From Pelagimonas sp. (lineage in GTDB: Bacteria > Pseudomonadota > Alphaproteobacteria > Rhodobacterales > Rhodobacteraceae): DNA of 64,000 nucleotides. The translations under genes were made by a program, and so were the position numbers. The notes under the pieces were generated by a model, which worked only from the letters and a program-made list of their open reading frames with translations, ran no database searches and had not been told where the DNA came from. The stretch is from contig JAOARX010000013.1 of the NCBI GenBank assembly GCA_025210345.1, positions 1-64,000 of the forward strand, given 5' to 3'. This document shows, in pieces, positions 46,450-55,470 of the stretch (positions are counted from its first letter, which is position 1; every line of letters starts with the position of its first letter).

Positions 46450-47157
46450 TCATTCCGTGTCGGTTGCACGCACCGACATGATGGCGATGATCCCTCCGAT
46501 GCAAAGCAGTGTCACCGCCGCGTTCACCGGCGCGGTGTTGCCCACGATTATCCCTGTCAACGCCCAGATCAAGGTGACGCCATATTCCGGCGCGCGGTGC
46601 AGACGGTACTGTACAGTCACCGCGATGCCCACGGCAACGCAAAGCATCAAAAGCGCCACGGGGGTCAGGGGCAGGCCATAGCCCCCCAGCACCACGCCTG
46701 TCGCGACACAGGCTGCCGCCGTTAACCATCCGGCCAGGATCGCCACGGGGCCTTGCTGAAGCCAGCGGTCGGTATCTCCCGTGCGAAACAGGGTGCGCAG
46801 GCTTGCCACAAGCATGAGCCAGAGCAATGTTGTCGCAAGCAGCGGCGACAGCGAAGCCACCGGAAGCCACATTGCCCCAAGTATCAGTGTTGCTGTCATC
46901 CAGGGGCGCATCTCTGCCCAATCACCGTCACCAGACCGGCGCAACAGGCCAAATCCGGCGCCTAGGACCAGCCAGATCAGGATCAAACCCCAGATGGAAA
47001 ACGTATAACCCGCTGGTTGTATCGGGTGATCCCGGACCTCGACCGGAAACCGGGCGGGATCAAACCCCTGAAAGTCGCGAAACCATGCGGCAGAGACCAT
47101 GAAGAGCACGGCTGAAAGCAAGCTTGCCAAAGCCCAAAGGCGGTTTTTGATCGTCAC
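46450..47157 (-). CDS. TspO/MBR-like membrane protein
   Basis: The 235 residues hold seven hydrophobic helices and the TspO-like text YTFSIWGLILIWLVLGAGFG near residue 51. It is larger than the usual five-helix TspO (about 160 residues), so it belongs to the longer relatives sometimes annotated as tryptophan-rich sensory proteins. The ligand and function are unknown. It starts with GTG at 47157, overlapping the Nudix stop as GTGA. Confidence 0.7.
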   Translation of the reverse strand: MTIKNRLWALASLLSAVLFMVSAAWFRDFQGFDPARFPVEVRDHPIQPAGYTFSIWGLILIWLVLGAGFGLLRRSGDGDWAEMRPWMTATLILGAMWLPVASLSPLLATTLLWLMLVASLRTLFRTGDTDRWLQQGPVAILAGWLTAAACVATGVVLGGYGLPLTPVALLMLCVAVGIAVTVQYRLHRAPEYGVTLIWALTGIIVGNTAPVNAAVTLLCIGGIIAIMSVRATDTE

Positions 47158-47720
47158 GTAGCACTCTCCTGCAGCTGCAACAGCCCTAGCTTGTGCAGCT
47201 TGTCAAGAAAACGCGGCATATTCGGATCACTTTGATTTAGCGGGATTTCGCCGGGGGCATGCCATTTGATCTGGCGAAATTCCCCCCGGTCCCAATCAAA
47301 CGTCTGGCCCGGATCTCCGCGCATCACATACCAAAGCGACAGGTCATGATGCGGACGTGCTCCGTTGGTTTGCTGCAACGTGACAAAGACCGGATCCGCG
47401 GACAGCAGCTCACCCTCCAGCCCCAGCTCTTCGTGTGCTTCGCGCCGGGCGGCATCGCGCGGGTGTTCGCCCGGTTCGACATGCCCCCCCGTCGGCAGCC
47501 AATAGCCTGACTTGATGTGATCCACCAACAACAGCTGCCGCCCATCCGTCACCAGAACATAGCTCACCAGATGTGGGTCTGGTGTGTCGACGTCGATCCG
47601 ACACAGGGGGGTGTCCCCCGCAGCAATGGCAAGCGCCTGCGCGCGTACGGCCTCTTCGGCGCGATCCCCAGGGGGGATTGCGCGCAGGGTGTCGCTCAGG
47701 GCCTTGGCCCATGGGCTCAT
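47154..47720 (-). CDS. Nudix hydrolase
   Basis: It hydrolyses a nucleoside-diphosphate-linked substrate. The 188-residue protein has a full Nudix box, [20 protein letters not shown] continuing EELG, with all four signature acidic and arginine positions, near residues 81-103. The substrate is unknown. It is in tight overlap with serS upstream (ATGA) and with the TspO-like gene downstream (GTGA). Confidence 0.88.
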   Translation of the reverse strand: MSPWAKALSDTLRAIPPGDRAEEAVRAQALAIAAGDTPLCRIDVDTPDPHLVSYVLVTDGRQLLLVDHIKSGYWLPTGGHVEPGEHPRDAARREAHEELGLEGELLSADPVFVTLQQTNGARPHHDLSLWYVMRGDPGQTFDWDRGEFRQIKWHAPGEIPLNQSDPNMPRFLDKLHKLGLLQLQESAT

Positions 47721-49009
47721 GCAAGCGTGCCTTGGGCCGTGAGTGTGGTTTTACCCCCCAGATAAGGGGCGAGAACCGCGGGCAATTCGACCGAACCATC
47801 CGCCTGTTGACCGTTTTCCAGCACGGCGATCAGGCAGCGGCCCACCGCAAGGCCCGACCCATTGAGCGTATGCACAAACTCGGGTTTGCCGCCCTCTGCG
47901 GGCTTGAAGCGGGCGTTCATGCGGCGCGCCTGGAAATCCCCTGTGGTCGAGACCGAGCTGATCTCGCGATAGGTGTTCTGACCGGGGATCCATGCCTCGA
48001 TGTCAAAGGTGCGTTTCGCGCCAAAGCCCATGTCGCCGGTACACAAGACAACGGTGCGATAGGGAATTTCCAACCGCTCCAGCAGGTCTTCGGCGCAACG
48101 CAGCATGCGCTTTTGTTCGTCTTCCGACTGATCCGGCAGGGTGACCGAGACCATTTCGACCTTTTCGAACTGGTGCTGACGCAGCATGCCTGAGGTGTCT
48201 TTGCCCGCAGACCCCGCTTCGGAGCGAAAGCACAGCGTGTGCGCGGTCATGCGGATGGGCAGGGCGCCCTGGTCCAGAATGTCACCCGCGACGGAATAGG
48301 TCAGCGGCACTTCGGAGGTGGGCACCAGCCACCAGCCATTGGTGGTCTGATAGCTGTCTTCACCAAATTTCGGCAGTTTGTCGGTGCCATACATGGCCTC
48401 ATCGCGCACGATGACCGGGCTGTTGATTTCGGTCAGGCCGTTCTCATCGACATGGGTGTCGACCATGAATTGCGCCAGCGCGCGGTGAATGCGCGCGACC
48501 GCGCCCTTGAGCATCACAAACCGCGCGCCCGAGATCTTGGCCGCGGTTTCGAAATCCATCGAGGCAGCAACGCCTTTGATTTCAAAGTGTTCCACCGGGG
48601 TGAACGCCATCTCACGCGGGGTGCCCCAGCGGTTCACTTCGACATTGTCGTCTTCATCCGCGCCCTGCGGGACGTCGTCTGCGGGGGTGTTGGGCAGGAT
48701 CGCCAGTTGATAGGTCAGCTGTTCGTCCAGCTCTTTGGCCTTGGCCTGCATCTCGGCCACTTCGGCCTTTTTCGCGGCGACAAGCGCGCGCAGCCGTTCA
48801 AATTCGGCCTCATCGCCCGAGGCCTTGGCCTTGCCGACTTCCTTGCTGGCCTTGTTCTGATCAGCCTGCGCGGTTTCTGCGGCGGTGATGGCCGCGCGGC
48901 GCTGACTGTCAAGCTCCAGCAGCGATGACGAGACCGCATCCGCCCCACGGCGGGCCAGCCCCGCATCAAAAGCTTCGGGATTTTCGCGGATCGCGCGGAT
49001 ATCGTGCAT
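47717..49009 (-). CDS. serS: Seryl-tRNA synthetase
   Basis: It charges tRNA(Ser). The 430 residues open with a long antiparallel coiled-coil arm (about 30-105) that reads the tRNA variable arm. A class II core follows, with [20 protein letters not shown] (motif 2 region) and the motif 3 text [28 protein letters not shown] precedes the ATG. It is first in the serS-Nudix-TspO-like operon. Confidence 0.98.
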   Translation of the reverse strand: MHDIRAIRENPEAFDAGLARRGADAVSSSLLELDSQRRAAITAAETAQADQNKASKEVGKAKASGDEAEFERLRALVAAKKAEVAEMQAKAKELDEQLTYQLAILPNTPADDVPQGADEDDNVEVNRWGTPREMAFTPVEHFEIKGVAASMDFETAAKISGARFVMLKGAVARIHRALAQFMVDTHVDENGLTEINSPVIVRDEAMYGTDKLPKFGEDSYQTTNGWWLVPTSEVPLTYSVAGDILDQGALPIRMTAHTLCFRSEAGSAGKDTSGMLRQHQFEKVEMVSVTLPDQSEDEQKRMLRCAEDLLERLEIPYRTVVLCTGDMGFGAKRTFDIEAWIPGQNTYREISSVSTTGDFQARRMNARFKPAEGGKPEFVHTLNGSGLAVGRCLIAVLENGQQADGSVELPAVLAPYLGGKTTLTAQGTLA

Positions 49010-49240
49010 GTCATCCTCCTAAAGGCGAATTGTCTTGAGTCGCATGCCTTATGCCCCAAGTTGGTTAAGGAGTGTAGAGGGGAGTGCGGCAATCCACGAA
49101 ACTCACGCTGCTGCCCTTTGAGGATTTCCAAGCCATTGCAACAATTCCATGGGTTGATCGTCCAGATCAACCCGCGCCGACCTCCCCCCATGGGAGGCGC
49201 TTTGCGCCACCCGAGGTCGGCTTGATGTGGCCTTTTGGGG
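49010..49240. other. serS leader region with two tandem hairpins
   Basis: These 231 bases lie between the pentapeptide gene stop and the serS start on the minus strand. GGGTTGATC (49151-49159) pairs with 49165-49173, and GCCGACCTC (49176-49184) pairs with 49213-49221 enclosing a smaller hairpin at 49196-49208. They could end transcription of the upstream gene or form a leader structure of serS. No T-box signature (specifier loop or antiterminator) was identified. Confidence 0.5.
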
Positions 49241-50008
49241 TTAAAGGCTGAACGTCTCGGGTGGCTCGGGGGGAGTGTATGCCTCTGGATCGGCTTTCCA
49301 TATTTCATACTCAAGGTCGAATTGTTCCCGGCTCAATACGTGTTTTGGCCAATGCTCAGGGTGCGCAGCATCACCGGGCAAAATGACAGATTCATCCCCG
49401 AACATCTGCTTTCGATGATTCAGGATCCAGGGGACGTGGCTGAAATCTACGGATTTCACCTGGGCCCTGTCCATGATAGATGAAACAAGGCGCGTCCCAT
49501 TATCGAACCTTGCATAACCAAGATTTGCCTCTGTCAAGTTTGCTAAGCTTAAATCGGCGCGTTCAAGTCTCGCGTTATAAAGGTCTGCTTGTACGAGGTT
49601 AGCGAGACCTAAGTCCGCGCTTTCCAAATTGGCCCCTGCGAGCTTGGCCGCCTCTAAGTCCGCTTCATCCAAATGCGCGTTTTGCAATCGCGCCGAGCGC
49701 AGGTCCGCGCCCACCAACGCCGCTTTGTTGAGGTTCGCTTCGCGCAGTTCTGCGATCAGTAGCTCCGCGCCATGCAGCGCGGCTTCCGATAAATCTGCAC
49801 CAACGAAATTCGTCTCGTTAACCCCTTTGTCATATAGTATAATAGGGACATTCAGGAGCATTCCAACATTGGCGAGGATCGCCACAGCTTGCCCGTGTTG
49901 CCAGTCCATGAAAAACAGTGTTGCGACGTTGATGGGCATAAGCCAAAGCACCATCCACAGCCGCACCCACAAGGGTAGTCGTTGGAAACTATTCAGAATA
50001 GATCTCAT
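49241..50008 (-). CDS. Pentapeptide-repeat membrane protein
   Basis: It has 255 residues. Two hydrophobic segments (about 15-30 and 42-58) are followed by at least 15 pentapeptide units of the A(D/N)LXX type (for example ADLSEAALHGAELLIAELRE) from about 69 to 170, which form a right-handed beta-helix. The tail is acidic and proline-rich. The ATG at 50008 has GAGGG upstream; a GTG at 50026 is the alternative. The function is unknown. It follows the acyl-CoA synthetase by 14 bases on the same strand. Confidence 0.82.
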   Translation of the reverse strand: MRSILNSFQRLPLWVRLWMVLWLMPINVATLFFMDWQHGQAVAILANVGMLLNVPIILYDKGVNETNFVGADLSEAALHGAELLIAELREANLNKAALVGADLRSARLQNAHLDEADLEAAKLAGANLESADLGLANLVQADLYNARLERADLSLANLTEANLGYARFDNGTRLVSSIMDRAQVKSVDFSHVPWILNHRKQMFGDESVILPGDAAHPEHWPKHVLSREQFDLEYEIWKADPEAYTPPEPPETFSL

Positions 50009-50022
50009 GTCTTGGCCCTCGA

Positions 50023-51954
50023 TCACCGCCAGTCAATATTGAAAGGGTAGGGGCTTAGAGCGTTTTGCAACTTGGCCCGATCTGAAACATGTGCCACTTG
50101 TGACACGATCCCCCGTTTTGGATCTTGAACCACCTCAACCGATAGCACGACATCGGCTTTGCGGGCCTCGTCCTGGATGGTCCTGTTTATTTCCATCATA
50201 TTGAGGGTGACCTTGTGGATCTTGCCCACGGCCGTCACCGGGAGCGCCTCCACCCGAATAAAATCTTTGGGGATTGCCGCGCGCTCGGGCACATGGTGCT
50301 GAGCGAATTCGGCTAGTTCAGCGGTGCTGACCTGTGCGCCCGGCACTTGTTCAAAATACATGACCGGCACTTCCCCGACCTTTGCATCGGGGCGGCCGAC
50401 AACCGCGGCCATCGCCACGGCGGGATGTTTGTGCATTGCCTCTTCTACGATCTTTGGGTCAATGTTATGGCCGCCGCGAATGATCAGTTCCTTCTTGCGC
50501 CCCGTCATCCAGAAATAGCCGTCCGCGTCTTGCCGCGCGAGATCTCCGGTGTTGAACCAGCGACGGCGGTCCTGGTCCAGCCAGATGCCGTCATTTTGGG
50601 CGTCAATTAGATAGCCTTCGAACACGTTGGGACCCGAGATGACGATCACCCCCGCTTCGTCGGTCTCGGCCCATCGCACAAAGACATCCCCGTCATCGAG
50701 GATCGCCACGCGCATGTCCTGATAGGGCAGCCGCAGACCAATTGAGCCGATCCGCGCGCCGCCTTCGGGATGGGTCGGGTTCAGCGAAGAGGCTACCGCG
50801 CCTTCGGTCAGCCCGTAGCCCTCGACGATGGGAATGCCGGTTTCGGAGACGAAGCGGTTGAATAACTCGACCGGCATGGGCGCAGCCCCGCAGGCACCGA
50901 ACTGCACGCTAGAGATGTCCAACCCATCGCGTGGCACATCGAGCAGCGCCGCATAGACGGTGGGTACGCCAGAGAATGTGGCAATGCGGAAATGGTCGAC
51001 GATCTTCCAGAAATTGGGGAACACGCCATCGCCGCGATAGCCTTGCGGGGTCGACAGGACCACATGACCACCAGACATAAAGACCAGCAATCCCGTCACG
51101 AGGATCGCGTTGGAATGGAACAGCGGCAGTCCACATAGCACCGCCGTGCCCTGAGCGGAGATAATCGGGTTGAAATGCGAGAGAGCCCAGGCGTCATAGA
51201 CCTCAGAGGCGTGGCTGCGAAGGGCGATCTTGGGCAGGCCCGTGGTACCGCCGGTACAGAGCATGGTGGAAATGTCATCTGGCTCCGGTGCATCGAAGGT
51301 CAGCCTGTCAGCGGGGGCGTTACGGATCAGCTGGTTGAACCGCTTGACCGGGACGGCGCGCGTTTCCAGCTTGAGCGTTTTGGGCCGAAGATGGCTAGCC
51401 AAGCGCAGGCCCGCGCCTAGCGCGCCATCCATCCAGTCAAAGACCGAGCAGGTTATGACATGCTCAACCGAGGGCACGGTCTCAATTGCGGCGCAGCATT
51501 TCTCCCACAGATCGGCCTTTGGTGTTTTCTCAAGCGTCACCAGCACCTTGGCGTTCGCGGTGCGCAAAAGGTCGGCGATTTGCGCAGGCTCCAGCAGCGG
51601 GTTGATCGCCAGAACGCGGGCCGCCGCAGAGGCCCCCCAGATCGTATAATGTGTTTCGGGCAGGTTAGGCAGAACATAGGCGACAACATCTTCGCGCCCC
51701 ATGCCTAGCTTGCGAAACGCATTCGCGGTTTGGGTGACTTTGGCCAGCAAATCGCCATGGGAAATGGTCTTGGCCCTGGCGTAGTCACCCCCTTTCAGAA
51801 AGAAACTGAGCGCCGGTGCGTTTGGGTCAAGCGCCGCCCCACGTTGCAGTGCCTCATAGGTGGAGCGTGGCAGGTTATGCTCGGAGAGGGGGGGCTTTTC
51901 GAAGGCGGCAATTTCGGCGGCGTTGGTGAAACCGGTTTGAGCGGTGTCGAGCAT
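50023..51954 (-). CDS. Acyl-CoA synthetase (AMP-forming, ANL family)
   Basis: It activates a carboxylic acid as its CoA thioester. The 643 residues contain the ANL phosphate loop CTGGTTGLPKIALRSH, the GYGLTEG motif, FNTGDLARQDADGYFWMTGR and a C-terminal PVTAVGKIHK with the catalytic lysine. The reading frame is open to 52338, but recognisable homology begins at about TGFTNAAEIAAFEK. I therefore prefer the ATG at 51954 over 52011, because the DNA beyond about 51965 belongs to a truncated isomerase on the other strand. The substrate is probably a medium-chain or aromatic acid (inference from neighbours). Confidence 0.85.
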   Translation of the reverse strand: MLDTAQTGFTNAAEIAAFEKPPLSEHNLPRSTYEALQRGAALDPNAPALSFFLKGGDYARAKTISHGDLLAKVTQTANAFRKLGMGREDVVAYVLPNLPETHYTIWGASAAARVLAINPLLEPAQIADLLRTANAKVLVTLEKTPKADLWEKCCAAIETVPSVEHVITCSVFDWMDGALGAGLRLASHLRPKTLKLETRAVPVKRFNQLIRNAPADRLTFDAPEPDDISTMLCTGGTTGLPKIALRSHASEVYDAWALSHFNPIISAQGTAVLCGLPLFHSNAILVTGLLVFMSGGHVVLSTPQGYRGDGVFPNFWKIVDHFRIATFSGVPTVYAALLDVPRDGLDISSVQFGACGAAPMPVELFNRFVSETGIPIVEGYGLTEGAVASSLNPTHPEGGARIGSIGLRLPYQDMRVAILDDGDVFVRWAETDEAGVIVISGPNVFEGYLIDAQNDGIWLDQDRRRWFNTGDLARQDADGYFWMTGRKKELIIRGGHNIDPKIVEEAMHKHPAVAMAAVVGRPDAKVGEVPVMYFEQVPGAQVSTAELAEFAQHHVPERAAIPKDFIRVEALPVTAVGKIHKVTLNMMEINRTIQDEARKADVVLSVEVVQDPKRGIVSQVAHVSDRAKLQNALSPYPFNIDWR

Positions 51955-51969
51955 CTCTGCCACCGGGTC

Positions 51970-52521
51970 ATCCCCGAGATCGAAGAGCGCACAGGAGAGA
52001 AGTTCAACCATATTCCCTGCCTGCTGGGCGGCATCTTTAAGTCTACGGGTAACCAATCGCCCTTCCTGAGTTTTGCCAATGTAAAAGGCAAGGTGGCCTA
52101 TGAGCTGACCGAGATGAACCGCTTTATCGCCAAACATGCGCTGACAAAGTTCCGCCAAAATCCCCACTTTCCTGTTAACACACTTCTGATGATGCGCGCG
52201 GCTGTCGCTGCGCAAATGGACGGGGTGCATGCCGACTATATGGACGCGGGGATGCAGGCCATGTGGGAACAGGGGCTTAAGATGGACGATCCCGAGGTTT
52301 TTGTCCGCGCCATGAACGCGGCTGACCTTGATGGCCAACGGCTTTTGGCCCGCAGTCAGGAACCGGATGTCAAACAGGTGCTGCTTGACACCACCTCCGT
52401 TGCCGTTGCCCGTGGGGCTTTTGGTATCCCCACCTTCTTTGTGGGCGATGAGATGTTCTTCGGCAAGGAACGGCTGAGCCAGATCGAAACCGAGATTGTC
52501 AAACAGAAGGAATGTACGTGA
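51970..52521 (+). pseudogene. 2-hydroxychromene-2-carboxylate isomerase-like gene, N-terminus missing
   Basis: The plus-strand frame encodes a DsbA-fold isomerase from about IEERTGEKFNHIPCLLGGIF to the end (GIPTFFVGDEMFFGKERL). It lacks the first roughly 20 residues, which carry the FDFGSP segment with the active-site serine. Where these should be, the sequence is the 5' end of the acyl-CoA synthetase in the opposite direction. The stop overlaps the ATG of the next gene, so the original operon linkage is still visible. The frame stays open upstream to 51730 only as an antisense shadow. Confidence 0.75.
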
Positions 52522-53507
52522 TGGAAACAGCGATCACTGAGATGTTCGGCATTGAACACCCGATCATTCAGGGCGGGATGCATTATGTGGGTTTCGCGGA
52601 AATGGCGGCGGCTGTCTCGAACGCGGGCGGGCTGGGCACCATCACGGGCCTGACGCTCAAGACGCCAGAGGCGCTCGCGAATGAGATCGCCCGCTGTAAG
52701 GATATGACAGACAAGCCCTTTGCGGTGAACGTTACCTTCCTGCCTACAGTCAACGCGCCGGATTATCCTGCGCTGATCAAGGTGATCATTGATGGCGGTG
52801 TGACCGTGGTGGAAACCGCTGGCCGAAACCCGTCACAGGTTATGCCTTACCTGAAAGACGCGGGCATCAAGGTGATCCATAAATGCACTTCGGTCCGTCA
52901 TGCCCTGAAGGCGCAGGAGATCGGCTGCGATGCGGTTTCGGTCGACGGGTTCGAATGCGGCGGTCATCCTGGTGAAGATGACGTGCCGAACATGATCCTT
53001 CTGCCCCGCGCTGCTGATGAGCTGGACATTCCCTTCGTGGCTTCGGGCGGGCAGGCGGACGGGCGCTCGCTGGTCGCGTCATTGGCCATGGGCGCGGATG
53101 GGATCAATCTGGGTACGCGGTTTTTAGCGACGCAGGAGGCGCCCGTTCACCAGAAGGTCAAGGACGCCATTGTCGCCGCAAGCGAGTTGGACACACGGTT
53201 GGTCATGCGCCCCTTGCGCAATACGGAACGCGTTCTGACCAATGCTGCGGTCGAGCGTGTGTTGGAAACGGAGCGCGTCAAGGGCGCTGACCTGCAATTC
53301 GAAGACATCATAGACGAGGTTGCTGGCGTTTACCCCCGCGTGATGCAGGAGGGCGAGATGGATGCAGGCGCCTGGTCCTGCGGCATGGTGGCCGGGCTGA
53401 TCAACGATATCCCGACTTGTCAGGACTTGGTCGACCGGATTATGAACGAGGCCGAGCAAATCATCCATGACCGTTTGGTCGGTATCAGCAGAGGGGCCAC
53501 GACGTGA
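52521..53507 (+). CDS. Nitronate monooxygenase-like FMN protein
   Basis: The 328 residues form an FMN TIM barrel: IQGGMHYVGFAEMAAAVSNA at the start, then GFECGGHPGEDD and VASGGQADGR that bind the flavin phosphate. Members oxidise nitronates or reduce enoyl-CoA-type substrates; many bacterial ones are misannotated. AAGGA lies upstream of the ATG at 52521, which overlaps the isomerase remnant stop. It lies in an acyl-CoA/aromatic gene group with an isomerase-like crotonase. Confidence 0.85.
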   Translation: METAITEMFGIEHPIIQGGMHYVGFAEMAAAVSNAGGLGTITGLTLKTPEALANEIARCKDMTDKPFAVNVTFLPTVNAPDYPALIKVIIDGGVTVVETAGRNPSQVMPYLKDAGIKVIHKCTSVRHALKAQEIGCDAVSVDGFECGGHPGEDDVPNMILLPRAADELDIPFVASGGQADGRSLVASLAMGADGINLGTRFLATQEAPVHQKVKDAIVAASELDTRLVMRPLRNTERVLTNAAVERVLETERVKGADLQFEDIIDEVAGVYPRVMQEGEMDAGAWSCGMVAGLINDIPTCQDLVDRIMNEAEQIIHDRLVGISRGATT

Positions 53508-54262
53508 CTGAACCTGTGATCGCAGAACGGGACGGCCACGTCCTGAGGCTGACCCTGTCCAACCCGGGCAAGAAAAATGCCATTTCCAAGGCCATGTATC
53601 TGGATCTGGCCGACGCCTTCAAAGATGCTGCGCAAGACCGCAGCATTCGTGCGGTGCATATGCGCGGAGCAGATGCTGTGTTCACCAGCGGCAATATCGT
53701 TGACGAATTTGCGGATACCGTGCTGGGGGACGATCCTGCCGTGCATCAATTCCTGCACGCGCTCGCTGGCCTCCCAAAGCCCATAGTGGCGGAAGTCGAA
53801 GGGGTCGCCATCGGCGTTGGTGCCACGATGCTGCTGCATTGCGATCTGATCTATGCGGCAGAGGGCACACGGTTCAGCTTTCCGTTCGTCAATCTCGGTC
53901 TCTTGCCTGAGGCTGGGTCCAGCTATCTGCTCCCGCGCCTTGTAGGGCAAGCAAAGGCCGCAGAGCTGATCATGCTTGGCGGCATGCTGGATGCCTCCGA
54001 AGCGGTGCAGATCGGGTTGGTGACAAAGGTTGTGCCAGCAGAAGCGCTGACGGACACGGTGCAAACTGCCGTCACCCGTCTTTGCGCGCAGCCGCCGCAA
54101 GCACTCCAGCAAGCCAAAGCGCTCTTGCGCGCGCCGTTGACCGGAAAGTTGGCCAATCGGATCGACTTGGAACTCGGCCTCTTTGCCGCAAGGCTAGACG
54201 AGCCGGAACACGTCGAGGCCCTCGCCGCCTTCAGGGAAAAGCGCCAACCTGTCTTCAAATAA
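53504..54262 (+). CDS. Crotonase-family protein, probably an enoyl-CoA isomerase
   Basis: The 252 residues have the crotonase fold. The two glutamates of true enoyl-CoA hydratases appear absent: the GGGxE region reads IGVGATMLLHCD and the QPE region reads FPF. Instead the text LLPEAGSSY matches the SPEGCSS-type glutamate of delta3-delta2-enoyl-CoA isomerases. I therefore favour isomerase over hydratase. It starts with GTG at 53504, overlapping the flavoprotein stop (GTGA). Confidence 0.82.
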   Translation: MTEPVIAERDGHVLRLTLSNPGKKNAISKAMYLDLADAFKDAAQDRSIRAVHMRGADAVFTSGNIVDEFADTVLGDDPAVHQFLHALAGLPKPIVAEVEGVAIGVGATMLLHCDLIYAAEGTRFSFPFVNLGLLPEAGSSYLLPRLVGQAKAAELIMLGGMLDASEAVQIGLVTKVVPAEALTDTVQTAVTRLCAQPPQALQQAKALLRAPLTGKLANRIDLELGLFAARLDEPEHVEALAAFREKRQPVFK

Positions 54263-54774
54263 GGGGCCTGTGCGGAAAGGGGCGGGAGCCAGCGCCAGAT
54301 ACATTGACATCTCTGAGCTCAGACCTCCCGAACGCTGGGTCTGGTCCAAATAGCGGCCATCGCCGAAAGCCGACATTCCCCCTGCAGTACGGCCCATTGC
54401 GGACATCGCGCGCAATCGCGAGATGCTGCGGTCGCAGCCAACAAAGCGGAGGTTGGTCGACACCGCCCCTCTTCAGGGCTTTCAGGCGACGGCTCTGCGA
54501 GATAGTGTTGAAAAACTCGGTTTCATGTGAAAGCGGGTGAAAAATCGCTGCATAGAGCGCCTCGTCGAAAATTCATCGGCGGGGCGGCCAAAGACCGGCG
54601 TTGGCAACGACAGATACGTTCAGAGTCACCTGTGGATGCTCAGCGTCGCTTCCATGTCTGCAACGTATTCAGACAGAAAAAAGCAGCTGCCAGATTTTCG
54701 AGTTTTTCAACAAAACCGGACAAACCTGCCGTTCGGTGCGATTGCCTGAATGGCAGTTATTGGTTCCTGACCAA
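54263..54774. other. Non-coding debris with insertion-sequence-like inverted repeats
   Basis: These 512 bases have no intact gene. TGTTGAAAAACTCG (54506-54519) recurs inverted as CGAGTTTTTCAACA (54699-54712). Such ends, with AAAAACTC/GAGTTTTT, are typical of transposase remnants in this group. The left part (54300-54460) contains low-meaning frames. The inner 179 bases encode no intact transposase. Confidence 0.6.
54506..54712. mobile_element. Miniature or decayed insertion element (14-bp perfect inverted repeats)
   Basis: Exact 14-base inverted ends flank about 180 bases. A frame across the right end reads FEFFNKTGQT, which resembles the C-terminal tail seen in some IS transposases (inference). 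No target duplication was established by eye. Confidence 0.5.
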
Positions 54775-55365
54775 TTAAAGTATTGGTGCATAGTGCGCCA
54801 TGAACATTGCAATGCAATCATCCATAACGCCTTCGGGTGTTGGGTTTTCTCCAAGGAAAAACTCAGGCCAGAAGAAGAAGTTCTTTGCCAACCCCAATAG
54901 TTGGTTGGTCGCCAAGCCTGCATCAGCTTTGCGGAGAACGTTGGCTTCCATAGCCTCAGATATAAGCAGGGTGATCGGATAGTCATGAGTTGCGCTTTCC
55001 GCAAAAAACTTCTGTGACCGATCAAGGTCACGGATCAGTTCAGATAAGACCATGCGGTTCAGGCCGATCGCCGTCTCTTCGGTAATCACCCCAACATAGC
55101 GCCACAGTGCGTCTTTGAGTTGCTCGGCAAAGTCTCGGGTCGGGTCATAGGACACGGGCTCCATGCTCCAGTTTCTTTCGACCATGATATCAGAGATCGC
55201 TTCGAACAGGGTCTCCTTGCTCTCAAAATGTTTGTAGAGTGTGCGACTCGAAACATTTGCGCGCTTTGCAATCGCTGTCGTTTTTGCACCAAGGAACCCT
55301 TGTTCGCGGAACTCGATGATGGCTGCATCTATGATATTTTGTCGTTTTATATCAGTGATTTTCAT
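54775..55365 (-). CDS. TetR-family repressor
   Basis: It has 196 residues with an N-terminal TetR HTH (KRQNIIDAAIIEFREQGFLG, KRANVSSRTLYKHFESKETL) and a variable ligand domain. It is divergent from the alpha/beta hydrolase with two matching operators between, so it should repress both. Its effector is unknown, but is probably a substrate or product of the hydrolase or of the acyl-CoA genes nearby. Confidence 0.92.
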   Translation of the reverse strand: MKITDIKRQNIIDAAIIEFREQGFLGAKTTAIAKRANVSSRTLYKHFESKETLFEAISDIMVERNWSMEPVSYDPTRDFAEQLKDALWRYVGVITEETAIGLNRMVLSELIRDLDRSQKFFAESATHDYPITLLISEAMEANVLRKADAGLATNQLLGLAKNFFFWPEFFLGENPTPEGVMDDCIAMFMAHYAPIL

Positions 55366-55380
55366 GATTTCGACCTCAGG

Positions 55381-55400
55381 TGTAAAAAATCGTGTTTACA
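55381..55400. promoter_or_regulatory. TetR operator A, GTAAA-N8-TTTAC
   Basis: TGTAAA and TTTACA are perfect 6-base arms around 8 bases, just beyond the TetR start at 55365. The second copy (55421) has the same half-sites and spacing, which supports regulator binding. Confidence 0.65.
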
Positions 55401-55420
55401 TGCATCGCTTTGCACATTAA

Positions 55421-55438
55421 GTAAACAATGTGATTTAC
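55421..55438. promoter_or_regulatory. TetR operator B, GTAAA-N8-TTTAC
   Basis: GTAAA (55421-55425) and TTTAC (55434-55438) are again separated by 8 bases. Its centre is 39 bp from operator A, and it lies 33 bases before the hydrolase ATG. Confidence 0.65.
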
Positions 55439-55470
55439 ATTTGCAAGGCGAACCCGAAAGGAGCAATCCC

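Noticed and set aside
49010-49240. T-box riboswitch for serS
   Set aside because: Hairpins are present but no specifier loop or conserved antiterminator sequence was found, and T-boxes are rare in this class.
51730-51970. Upstream extension of the isomerase reading frame
   Set aside because: The frame stays open only because it is antisense to the acyl-CoA synthetase; it shows no isomerase N-terminus.
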